A stretch of DNA of 64,000 nucleotides from Stutzerimonas xanthomarina (GTDB lineage: Bacteria; Pseudomonadota; Gammaproteobacteria; Pseudomonadales; Pseudomonadaceae). The stretch is taken from the NCBI RefSeq assembly GCF_003935375.1, contig NZ_RHQM01000013.1, positions 62,001 to 126,000 of the forward strand, in the 5' to 3' direction. The notes under the pieces are model-generated. The model was not told the origin of the DNA, ran no database searches, and saw only the letters and a program-made list of their open reading frames with translations. The position numbers were made by a program, and so were the translations under genes. This document shows positions 8,825-16,536 of this stretch, one piece after another. Within the stretch, counting starts at the first letter, position 1, and every line of letters begins with the position of its first letter.

Positions 8825-10171
8825 TCAGAGAAACGCGAACTTGGCGATGAAGATCACGCACAACACATACAGACTGATCGATACCTTGTCGCGCTGGCCA
8901 GTCAACAGCTTGAGCGTCGCGTAGGTCAAGAAGCCCAGGGCGATACCGTTGGCGATGGAAAAGGTCAACGGCATCATCACCACGGTGACGATGGCCGGGA
9001 TGGTGTCGGTGTGGTCCTTCCAGTCGATATTCGCCAGGCCGCTCATCATCAGCATCGCCACGTAGATCAGCGCGCCGGCGGTGGCATAAGCGGGAATCAT
9101 GCCGGCCAGCGGGGCGAAGAACATGGCAATCAGGAACAGCACGCCGACGGTCACTGCGGTCAGCCCGGTGCGGCCGCCGGCGGCGACGCCCGCGGCGCTC
9201 TCCACGTAGCTGGTCACTGGCGGGCAACCGACGAAGGCGCCGACCACGCTGGAGCTGCTGTCGGCCTTCAGCGCGCGGGAGAGGTTCTCGATCTTGCCGT
9301 CCTCATTGACCAGGTTGGCACGGTGGGCGACGCCCATCAGGGTGCCGGCGGTGTCGAACATGTTCACGAAGAGGAAGGCGAGGATCACGCTGACCATCGC
9401 CACGTTGAGCGCGCCGGCGATATCCATGGCCAGCCAGGTCGGCGCCAGGCTCGGCGGCATCGACACCAGGCCGTTGTACTCGACCAGACCAAACGCCCAG
9501 CCGATACCGGTGACCACCAGCATGCTCAATAGGATCGCACCGAAGACATTGCGGTGACTGAGTACGGCGATCATCAGAAAGCACACCGCGGCCAGCAGCG
9601 CCGACGGCTCGGCGAACGAGCCCATGGTCAGCAATGTTGCCGGGCTGTCGACGACGATGCCGGCGGTCTTCAGGCCGATCAGGCCGAGGAACAGACCGAC
9701 GCCGGCGCCCATGGCGAAGCGCAGGCTCATGGGGATGCTGTTGAGCAACCATTCGCGAATGCGCGACAGGCTCATGATCATGAACAGCACGCCGGAGATG
9801 AACACCGCGCCGAGCGCGATCTCCCAGCTGTAGCCCATCTCGCCGACCACCGTGTAGGTGAAGAAGGCGTTGAGGCCCATGCCTGGCGCGAGGCCCACCG
9901 GCCAGTTGGCGTACAGGCCCATCAAGAGGCAGCCGAGCGCCGCGCCAATGCAGGTGGCAACGAAGGCAGCGCCGTGGTCGATGCCGGCGTCGGCCATGAT
10001 GTTCGGGTTGACGAAGATGATGTAGGCCATGGTGACGAAGGTCGTCAGGCCGGCGAGCAGTTCGGTGCGGATACTGGTGCGGTGTTCGCTGAGCTTGAAC
10101 AGGCGGTCCAGCCAAACGGGGGCGGTGCGCTGCAAGGGTGCTGCCTGGGGCTTGCGCTTGATGCTTTCCAC
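8825..10171 (-). CDS. AzgA-type NCS2 purine permease (adenine/guanine/hypoxanthine)
   Basis: A 448-residue proton symporter for purine bases in the inner membrane. It shows RTELLAGLTTFVTMAYIIFV, PVGLAPGMGLNAFFTY, NMFDTAGTLMGVA and GAFVGCPPVTSYVESAAGVAAGGRTGLTA, the last being the AzgA-group version of the NCS2 substrate-site motifs. The GTG start at 10171 has GAGGAA upstream, while the open frame continues much further without family similarity. It is divergent from the GntR gene. Its promoter is probably TTGCAA (10311-10316)/CATAAT (10289-10294), with a 16-base spacer that contains TTGTATACAA. Confidence 0.9.
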   Translation of the reverse strand: MESIKRKPQAAPLQRTAPVWLDRLFKLSEHRTSIRTELLAGLTTFVTMAYIIFVNPNIMADAGIDHGAAFVATCIGAALGCLLMGLYANWPVGLAPGMGLNAFFTYTVVGEMGYSWEIALGAVFISGVLFMIMSLSRIREWLLNSIPMSLRFAMGAGVGLFLGLIGLKTAGIVVDSPATLLTMGSFAEPSALLAAVCFLMIAVLSHRNVFGAILLSMLVVTGIGWAFGLVEYNGLVSMPPSLAPTWLAMDIAGALNVAMVSVILAFLFVNMFDTAGTLMGVAHRANLVNEDGKIENLSRALKADSSSSVVGAFVGCPPVTSYVESAAGVAAGGRTGLTAVTVGVLFLIAMFFAPLAGMIPAYATAGALIYVAMLMMSGLANIDWKDHTDTIPAIVTVVMMPLTFSIANGIALGFLTYATLKLLTGQRDKVSISLYVLCVIFIAKFAFL

Positions 10172-10510
10172 TGGGCGTTCCTCATCGTTCTTGTTGTCGA
10201 TCACCCGGAGCGTGAGTACTCCCGAGGGGCGGGTGATGGTGGGCCATCTGCATCGGTAGTTGACCGAAAGGTCAGAAAGGCTTTCCGGATTATGCTTTTG
10301 TATACAAGAATTGCAAACAATAAATGGGTGGTCTCGCTGAATGCGCGTGGCCTGTGCGCGCTGACGGATTTGCGCGTAGGAAAACTTGAGGCTGTGAATT
10401 GTGCACAAGGTTAACGGCGTTTCAGCGTATTTATTTGTCCAGCGAACTGCCAGTAGCGGCGCGAACCCAGTAAAGTTCGGCGTTGCCGACACCTCATTTG
10501 CGAGCCATCG
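10172..10510. promoter_or_regulatory. Divergent control region between the purine permease and gntR genes
   Basis: The 339-base gap carries three palindromes: TGACCGAAAGGTCA (10261-10274), TTGTATACAA (10298-10307) and TTGTGCACAA (10399-10408). The second lies inside the spacer of a candidate minus-strand promoter (TTGCAA, 16 bases, CATAAT). The first lies just downstream of that -10 box, where it could block initiation. The third is about 100 bases before the gntR start and may serve autoregulation. Promoter calls are by eye. Confidence 0.6.
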
Positions 10511-11266
10511 ATGAACGAACAGTTGCAGCCCCTGAAGAAGCCGACCAAGACCGGCAAGACTCGCACCGGGACGCAGGACGATATCGTTTATGCGCACATC
10601 TTCGATGCCATCCTCGAGCAGCGTCTGGCGCCGGGGACCAAGCTCAGCGAAGAGGCGCTCGGCGAGATATTCGGCGTCAGCCGCACCATCATCCGCCGCG
10701 CGCTGTCGCGTCTGGCCCATGAAGGGGTGGTGCTGCTGCGGCCCAATCGCGGCGCGGTGGTGGCCAGTCCGAGCGTTGAAGAAGCGCGGCAGATCTTCTT
10801 CGCCCGCCGTCTGGTGGAAAAGGCCATCACCGAACTGGCCGTGCAGCACGCCAGCGACGCGCAACTCGCCGAGCTGCGGCAGATGGTGACTGATGAGCGT
10901 GATTGTTTCGACCGAGGCGATCGCGGGGCGGGCATCCGCCTGTCCGGCGAATTTCACCTCAAGCTGGCGGAGGCGGCGAAGAACGCGCCGCTGGTGAGCT
11001 TCCAGCGCAGCCTGGTTTCGCAGACCTCGCTGATCATCGCCCAGTATGAAAGCGGCAATCGCTCGCACTGCTCGTACGACGAACACAATGAATTGATCGA
11101 CGCCATCGCTGCCCGCGACAGTGACAAGGCGGTGCGCCTGATGATGCACCACATGGACCACATCGACAGCAAGCTCAACCTCGAGGAAGACAGCGCCTCG
11201 GGTGATCTGCATGCGGTCTTCTCGCACCTGGGCCTGGCGAAGAAGAAGCCTCGCACGGCTCGCTAG
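10511..11266 (+). CDS. GntR family (FCD/FadR subfamily) regulator, probably of purine catabolism
   Basis: A 251-residue DNA-binding protein. The winged helix (about residues 22-90) contains LSEEALGEIFGVSRTIIRRA with LAHEGVVLLRPNRGAVV as the wing. The C-terminal helical FCD domain has His residues in SGEFHLKL, YDEHNELIDAI and MMHHMDHI that usually bind a metal and a small acidic ligand. Position next to the permease and among urate genes matches, from memory, the regulator in the P. aeruginosa purine cluster near PA1520. I infer that it represses genes having TTGT-N2-ACAA sites and responds to a purine-degradation intermediate. The ligand is unknown. Confidence 0.88.
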   Translation: MNEQLQPLKKPTKTGKTRTGTQDDIVYAHIFDAILEQRLAPGTKLSEEALGEIFGVSRTIIRRALSRLAHEGVVLLRPNRGAVVASPSVEEARQIFFARRLVEKAITELAVQHASDAQLAELRQMVTDERDCFDRGDRGAGIRLSGEFHLKLAEAAKNAPLVSFQRSLVSQTSLIIAQYESGNRSHCSYDEHNELIDAIAARDSDKAVRLMMHHMDHIDSKLNLEEDSASGDLHAVFSHLGLAKKKPRTAR

Positions 11267-11592
11267 CGTTACCCCGCGCGCTGACTCGTTCTGAGTCAGC
11301 GCCGTCAGTCATCACCTGCCGCGTTGGCGGCAGAGCCATGCCGGCCTGCCAGCGCCGGTCGCCCGCCAGGACCGCACGCTGCAACCCGATTCAGCACTGA
11401 TCACGGCATCAGTACGCTTCCCGACTCCGATCCGATGCGCATAGCCGCGCTGTTCAGTGAATCGGCTTGAATTTATCTCGATAGTGTTATGTTATAACTA
11501 TTTCATGTTGCGCATTGGCGTCTCTCGTTCCTGTTTATCCAAGGCGAGCGGTGCGCATTGTCTGGTTTGGAATCCTGAGCACCGAGGTAACG
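11267..11592. promoter_or_regulatory. Intergenic region with hairpin and zinc-operon promoter
   Basis: No gene is visible. A 10-base-stem hairpin (GCGCTGACTC/GAGTCAGCGC, 11278-11302) follows gntR and may end its transcript, though it lacks a T run. Further on, TTGAAT (11467-11472) and TGTTAT (11490-11495) with a 17-base spacer form a plausible promoter for the zinc-transport genes, overlapped by a Zur-like box. About 160 bases between these signals hold nothing recognisable. Confidence 0.5.
11485..11499 (+). promoter_or_regulatory. Zur-box-like operator before the zinc ABC transporter genes
   Basis: TGTTATGTTATAACT agrees at 13 of 15 positions with the gammaproteobacterial Zur core TGTTATA-N-TATAACA. 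It overlaps the candidate -10 box, so zinc-loaded Zur would block transcription. This agrees with the ABC zinc-transport genes downstream. Confidence 0.65.
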
Positions 11593-12370
11593 ATGATCGA
11601 ATGCCACGGCCTGCAATGGGGCTCGGGTAGGCCGCTCATGCCGCCATTGGATCTGCAGTTGGCTGCGGGCAGCCTGACCTCTGTCATCGGCAGCAACGGA
11701 TCGGGCAAGAGCAGCCTGCTCAAGGTGTTGGCCGGGTTGGATCGGCCGCTGGCTGGGCGGGTCGATGTGCGCGTACCGCGCATGGGCGGGGTGGCTTATC
11801 TACCGCAACAGCAGCATTTGGATAGGCAGTTTCCAATCCGAGTCGTCGAACTGGTGAGCGCCGGTTTCTGGCGTAGCCGGCTCGGACGCGACGAGCGTCG
11901 GGCGTGGCTGCACCAGACGTTGGCGGATTGGGGCCTGCTCAATCTGCAAACCCAGGGGCTGCATGCGTTGTCCGGCGGCGAGCTGCAGCGCGCCTTACTG
12001 GCACGGCTGAGCCTGACCGATGCTCAGGTGCTGTTGCTCGACGAGCCCGAAGCGGCACTGGACGATGTCGGCCCTGGGCTTGCTCTGGCAGCACATCGAG
12101 CGTTGGCAGCAAGAGGGCAGAACCCTGGTGCTGGTCAGCCATAACCTTGGTGGGCTGATCCAGAAGAATTGTGATGGTCTGTTGATCGCCCGCAGCGGCT
12201 GCATCAAGGCGCCGATCCGGCAGTTCGCAGCCGAGCGGCAACGGCTCGGGCAGGTCGCGCGATGCCGGACCTGCTCTGGGCGCCGTTCGGCGAGTTCGCC
12301 TTCATGCGCCGGGCGCTGTTTGGCGGCGTTGCGCTTGCCTGCAGAGCGGGGCCGCTGGGCGTATTTCTGA
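11593..12370 (+). pseudogene. znuC: Zinc ABC transporter ATP-binding subunit, frameshifted
   Basis: The first ~160 residues from the ATG at 11593 (GAGG upstream) form a normal ABC ATPase: Walker A GSNGSGKSSL, signature ALSGGELQRALLARLSL and Walker B VLLLDEP. After DEPEAALDDVG the reading frame becomes nonsensical and stops at 12144. The missing end continues in the +1 frame from about 12070 (LGLLWQHIERWQQEGRTLVLVSHNLGGLI, containing the H-loop His). A one-base insertion near 12069 explains this. That second frame runs to 12370, about 109 bases into znuB, so the natural C-terminus is also unclear. It is either a real lesion or a sequence error. Confidence 0.75.
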
Positions 12371-13122
12371 TTCTGCGTCGAATGAGTCTGATCGGTGATG
12401 CCATCGCCCACGGCATCCTGCCCGGTGCAGCATTGGCGTTCTGGCTGTTCGGCTTGAGCCTGCCAGCATTGACCGCGGGCGGCTTGGTCGCCGGTCTCGG
12501 TATGGCGGGCGCAGCGGCTTGGGTCACACGGCGCACCGGGCTACGCGAGGACGCTAGCCTGGCCGCGCTGTATCCGATTTCGCTGGCCGGCGGCGTGCTG
12601 CTCCTTGGCCTGGCCGGGCGCAAGCTGGATCTGCTTCACCTGTTGTTCGGCTCGGCGCTGGCGGTCGATACCGCGACCCTCTACGGGATGCTCGGCACCG
12701 CGCTATTCAGCCTGGCGGTGCTTGCGCTGAGCTATCGCGCCCTGGCGCTGGACAGTCTCGATCCGCTGTTCCTGCGCAGCATCAGCCGCTTCGGCCCACT
12801 GGCGCATGCCGCGTTTCTGACGCTGGTGGTACTCAATCTGGTGATCGGTTTCCAGGCCATCGGCGCGTTGATGGTGGTGGGGCTGATGATGCTGCCGGCT
12901 GCCGCCGCGCGCTTCTGGAGCCGACGGTTGTTGATCCTGTTACCGCTTGCCGCGCTGATCGGTGCGGTGTGCGTATGGTTCGGTCTGGTTCTTTCCTTCT
13001 ACGCCAGCTTGCCCAGCGGGCCGTGCATCGTGCTGCTGGCCGGCGCTTTCTATCTGTTCTCGCTGGTGGCGGGCCCGGTAAATGGCCTGCTGCGCTCGCC
13101 CCCTTTCCCCGTCACCGTTTGA
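12262..13122 (+). CDS. znuB: Zinc/manganese ABC transporter permease
   Basis: A 286-residue ABC-3 family membrane protein forming the channel of a metal importer. It has about eight hydrophobic segments, RRALFGGVALACRAGPLGVFLILRRMSLIGDAIAHGILPG near the start (the ATPase-contacting region), and IGFQAIGALMVVGLMMLPAAAARFW late in the protein, both characteristic. It follows the ATPase gene and precedes the binding-protein gene by 9 bases. Zinc specificity is inferred from the Zur-like box ahead of the operon. Confidence 0.88.
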   Translation: MPDLLWAPFGEFAFMRRALFGGVALACRAGPLGVFLILRRMSLIGDAIAHGILPGAALAFWLFGLSLPALTAGGLVAGLGMAGAAAWVTRRTGLREDASLAALYPISLAGGVLLLGLAGRKLDLLHLLFGSALAVDTATLYGMLGTALFSLAVLALSYRALALDSLDPLFLRSISRFGPLAHAAFLTLVVLNLVIGFQAIGALMVVGLMMLPAAAARFWSRRLLILLPLAALIGAVCVWFGLVLSFYASLPSGPCIVLLAGAFYLFSLVAGPVNGLLRSPPFPVTV

Positions 13123-13131
13123 GGTATACAC

Positions 13132-14001
13132 ATGCGTTACCTGCTTCTCGCGCTGGCCCTGTGGCTCCCGCTCCTGCAAGCCGCTGAAAAACTGCAGGTG
13201 GTGACGAGCCTCAGCATCCTCGCCGACCTGACCCGCGAGGTGGGTGGCGATCGTATCGAACTCACCAACCTGGTCGACGCCGATGCCGATGCTCATGTCT
13301 ACGAGCCCAGCCCGGACGACACCAAGGCTCTGTTGCGCGCCGACCTGATTGTCGCCAATGGCCTGGGCTTTGAACCCTGGCTGGAGCGCCTGCTGGCCAG
13401 CAGCGAACCCAAGGGCAAGCGCATCGACGCCACCGCGGGTGTTGTTCCGCTGATGCTGAATGAAGATGGCGAGGCGGTTCCTGACCCTCATGCGTGGCAG
13501 AGCCAGACCAATGCCGAAATCTATGTGCGCAATATCGCCAAGGCACTTGGCGAACTGGACCCGGCCAACCTCAATGTCTACATCGAGCGCCGCGATGCCT
13601 ACCTGGCGCGCCTGCACGCATTGCTGAAGAAGGCTGACGCGCAGATCGCCGGTTTGCCGGCCAGCCAGCGCAAGGCGGTGACCAGTCATGATGCATTCGG
13701 CTACCTGGGGCAGGCCTGGCAGCTGAAGTTCATTGCGCCGCAGGGATTGTCCACCCATGACGAGCCCTCGGCGGCGGAAGTCGCGGCCTTGATCCGGCAG
13801 ATACGCAGGGAAGGGGTGCGAGCGGTGTTCGTGGAGAACATCCGCGATCCGCGGCTGATCCGACAGATCGCCGACGAAGCAGGCGCCAAGGTCGGCGGCA
13901 CGTTGTATTCGGATGCGCTGGCCAGCGCAGGGCCGGTCAGCACCTACCTCGGCATGTTCGAGCACAACCTCGACACGCTGATGGCCGCGCTCAAGCCGTA
14001 A
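13132..14001 (+). CDS. znuA: Periplasmic zinc/manganese-binding protein (ZnuA/TroA-like)
   Basis: A 289-residue cluster-9 solute-binding protein with a signal peptide (residues 1 to about 18, cut after LLQAA). Metal-ligand positions are visible as His in DADAHVYEPSPDD, His in VPDPHAWQSQTNA, His in VTSHDAFGYLGQAW and an acidic residue near the C-terminus (GTLYSDAL). The His-rich flexible loop typical of dedicated ZnuA proteins is absent, so manganese or mixed specificity is possible. GAGG precedes the ATG. It ends the operon. A hairpin repeat follows the stop codon. Confidence 0.9.
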   Translation: MRYLLLALALWLPLLQAAEKLQVVTSLSILADLTREVGGDRIELTNLVDADADAHVYEPSPDDTKALLRADLIVANGLGFEPWLERLLASSEPKGKRIDATAGVVPLMLNEDGEAVPDPHAWQSQTNAEIYVRNIAKALGELDPANLNVYIERRDAYLARLHALLKKADAQIAGLPASQRKAVTSHDAFGYLGQAWQLKFIAPQGLSTHDEPSAAEVAALIRQIRREGVRAVFVENIRDPRLIRQIADEAGAKVGGTLYSDALASAGPVSTYLGMFEHNLDTLMAALKP

Positions 14002-14140
14002 GGTGGACGCCAAGCATTGATCCACGCGCTCACCAAGCTTCGTGCCATTTGGTGGTGGATGTAAAAAGCGACATCCACCCTACGAACGGCGGTTATGGTT
14101 CCGGTCCGTAAGGTGGATCACGCTTCACCGATCCACCCGC
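14001..14140. repeat. Cluster of GGTGGA...TCCACC hairpin repeats
   Basis: Three or four related hairpins lie between znuA and guaD: GGTGGATGT/ACATCCACC at 14054-14079 followed by CTACG, GGTGGAT/ATCCACC at 14112-14137, and a degenerate copy at 14002-14026. A further copy occurs at 16506-16531. They resemble dispersed REP-type elements common in pseudomonads. Confidence 0.6.
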
Positions 14141-14189
14141 TCATCAAGCATGGAGACGACCGTTGATGATCAGGTTCGCGATCAGCTGT

Positions 14190-15497
14190 TCAGCAACCCT
14201 TTCGGTGCACTGAAACCCCGGCGGCGAAGGTCTCCTTCACTGCGCGGTCGTCGCCGAGGATCATCAGGGCGAAGAGCTTTTCCTGCAGCGTCGTGGCCTG
14301 GCTGAGGCGGTAGTCGATCAGCGGCGTTGCCTTGTAGTCGAGCACGACGAAGTCGGCGTCCTTGCCCGGTTGCAGGTTGCCGATCCGGTCGTCCAGATAG
14401 AGCGCCCGCGCGCCGCCGAGCGTGGCAAGGTAGAGCGCTTTGAAGGCATCGAGTTTCTGGCCCTGCAGCTGCAGCACCTTGTACGCCTCGTTGAGGCTGG
14501 CGAGCTGCGAGAAGCTGGTGCCGCCGCCGACATCCGTACCCAGGCCGACACGCACGCCAAAGCCTTCCACCTTGGCCAGATCGAACAGCCCGCTGCCGAG
14601 GAACAGGTTGGAGGTGGGGCAGAACGATACCGCCGAGCCGGTCTCGCCGAGGCGTTTGCACTCGTCATCGCACAGGTGAACGCCGTGGGCGAAGACCGAG
14701 CGTGGGCCGATCAGGCCGTGGTGGTCGTAGACGTCCAGATAGCCCTTGCGTTCGGGGAACAGCTCCTTGACCCATTCGACCTCCTGCTTGTTCTCGGAGA
14801 TGTGGGTGTGCATGTACAGGTCGGGGAATTCGGCGAACAGCTTGCCGGCGAGGGTCAGTTGCTCCGGCGTGCTGGTCGGGGCGAAACGCGGGGTGACGGC
14901 GTAGTGCAGACGGCCCTTGCCGTGCCAGCGCTCGATCAGCTCGCGGCTGTCGGCGTATCCGGATTCGGCGGTGTCGGTGAGGAAGTCCGGTGCATTGCGA
15001 TCCATCAGCACCTTGCCGGCGATCATCCGCAGATTGCGCTTTTCGCAGGCCTCGAAGAAGGCGTCCACCGACTGCTTGTGCACCGTGCCGAACACCAGCG
15101 CGGTGGTGGTGCCATTGCGTAGCAGCTCGCCAAGGAACAAGTCGGCCTGCTCGCGAGCATGTGCCATGTCGCTGAATCGGCCTTCGTTGGGGAAGGTGTA
15201 GGTTTCCAGCCAGTCGAGCAGCTGCGTGCCGTAGGAGCCGATCACGCCGACCTGCGGGTAGTGGATATGGGTGTCGATGAACCCAGGGGTGATCAGCGCG
15301 TCCGGGTATTCGATGACTTCGATGCCGGCGGCCAGCGTCGGCAGCAGCTCGGCGGCATGGCCGATGCGTGCGACCTTGCCGTCCTCGACGATCAGCAGGC
15401 CGTCGTCGAAGTATTCATGGGATTGCTCGATGCCCACTTCGCGCGGGTCGGCGAGGCAGTGGAGCAGGGCGGCACGGTAGGCTTTGGTGCTGGGCAT
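14190..15497 (-). CDS. guaD: Guanine deaminase
   Basis: A zinc amidohydrolase converting guanine to xanthine and ammonia, feeding XdhAB encoded just upstream. The 435-residue protein has FIDTHIHYPQ (metal His77 and His79), MHTHISENKQEVEW, FAHGVHLCDDE and GLGTDVGGGTSFS, the last with the catalytic Asp, in the order of the GuaD family. The start is the ATG at 15497 (MPSTKAYRAALLHC). The gene follows xdhC by 89 bases on the same strand and probably shares its transcript. Confidence 0.95.
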   Translation of the reverse strand: MPSTKAYRAALLHCLADPREVGIEQSHEYFDDGLLIVEDGKVARIGHAAELLPTLAAGIEVIEYPDALITPGFIDTHIHYPQVGVIGSYGTQLLDWLETYTFPNEGRFSDMAHAREQADLFLGELLRNGTTTALVFGTVHKQSVDAFFEACEKRNLRMIAGKVLMDRNAPDFLTDTAESGYADSRELIERWHGKGRLHYAVTPRFAPTSTPEQLTLAGKLFAEFPDLYMHTHISENKQEVEWVKELFPERKGYLDVYDHHGLIGPRSVFAHGVHLCDDECKRLGETGSAVSFCPTSNLFLGSGLFDLAKVEGFGVRVGLGTDVGGGTSFSQLASLNEAYKVLQLQGQKLDAFKALYLATLGGARALYLDDRIGNLQPGKDADFVVLDYKATPLIDYRLSQATTLQEKLFALMILGDDRAVKETFAAGVSVHRKGC

Positions 15498-15586
15498 GGT
15501 GACTCTCGAAAATCGTTGTGTGAGGTGATGCGTTGACATGGGCAGGCCGCCGCCGAAGGCGTGCCTGCAACGAGGAAGTCGGGCGG

Positions 15587-16435
15587 TCAGTTTGTCTGGG
15601 CGCGACGCGAAGCGGGGACCAGCATCGGCAGCGGCTTTTCACCGTCGGCTGCTTTGTCACCGAAGCTCGCGTTGTAGGTGGCGATCACTTCGCCGGCGAT
15701 GGACACGGCGATTTCCACCGGCAGCTTGCCCTTCACCTCGGCGATGCCCATCGGGCAGCGCATGCGCTGTACCGTTTCCGGCTGGAAACCGCGGTCACGC
15801 AAGCGGTGTTCGAATCTGGCGCGCTTGCTCTTCGAGCCGATCAGCCCGTAGTAGGTGAAATCGTTGCGCTTGAGGATCGCGGCGGTCAGCTCCAGATCCA
15901 GCTGATGATTGTGGGTCATGACGATGAAGTAGCTGCCGGCGGGCATGTTATCCACTTCCTCGACTACATCGTCGTTGACCACCTTTTCCACGCCGCGCGG
16001 AATCTCGGCAGGAAATTCGTTATCGCGCGAATCGATCCAGCGCACCTTGCACGGCAGGCTGGCCAGCAGCGGCACCAGCGCGCGCCCGACATGCCCGGCG
16101 CCGAACACGGCGATATGCGCCTGCGGCTGGCCCATGGGCTCGAACAGCAGCACCGTGGCGCCACCGCAGCACTGTCCGAGGCTGGCGCCGAGGGAGAAGC
16201 GCTCGAGGCGGGTGTCGCGGCCGCGTTTTTCCAGCATCTCGCGGGCGATCTCTTGCGCCTTGTATTCCAGATGGCCGCCGCCGATGGTGTCGTACAGCCG
16301 TTCGCGGCTGACCACCATCTTCGAGCCGGCATTGCGCGGCGTGGAGCCGCGCTCTTCGATGATGGTCACCAGCACGCAGGGTTCGCCTTGGTGTTGCAGT
16401 TCGGCGAGGGCGTCGATCCAGACCGTGTTGCTCAT
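15587..16435 (-). CDS. xdhC: Xanthine dehydrogenase accessory protein XdhC
   Basis: XdhC binds molybdenum cofactor, helps its sulfuration and inserts it into XdhB; it is not part of the mature enzyme. The 282-residue protein starts MSNTVWIDALAELQHQGEPC. VLVTIIEERGSTPRNAGSKM lies in the N-terminal XdhC/CoxI domain and VFGAGHVGRALVPLLASLP in a C-terminal Rossmann domain. The ATG at 16435 is chosen from the family N-terminus; the frame extends 12 codons further. It lies between xdhB and guaD, separated from xdhB by a 101-base gap holding a repeat hairpin. Confidence 0.94.
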   Translation of the reverse strand: MSNTVWIDALAELQHQGEPCVLVTIIEERGSTPRNAGSKMVVSRERLYDTIGGGHLEYKAQEIAREMLEKRGRDTRLERFSLGASLGQCCGGATVLLFEPMGQPQAHIAVFGAGHVGRALVPLLASLPCKVRWIDSRDNEFPAEIPRGVEKVVNDDVVEEVDNMPAGSYFIVMTHNHQLDLELTAAILKRNDFTYYGLIGSKSKRARFEHRLRDRGFQPETVQRMRCPMGIAEVKGKLPVEIAVSIAGEVIATYNASFGDKAADGEKPLPMLVPASRRAQTN

Positions 16436-16505
16436 GGTTCTGTCCTTCGTATCGCCCGGTGGCGCGTGCAAAGCGCCGCCACCGGGACATTCGTGTTGCG
16501 CTAAC

Positions 16506-16531
16506 GGTGGACAAGCACAGCGTTGTCCACC
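16506..16531. repeat. GGTGGACAA/TTGTCCACC hairpin between xdhB and xdhC
   Basis: Nine-base arms with an 8-base loop, followed by CCTACG. It belongs to the same repeat family as the elements at 14001-14140. It may modulate mRNA between xdhB and xdhC. Confidence 0.65.
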
Positions 16532-16536
16532 CTACG

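Noticed and set aside
10172..11227. Long 5' extension of the AzgA-type permease frame
   Set aside because: It runs through the control region and antisense to gntR; the GTG at 10171 with GAGGAA gives the normal N-terminus.
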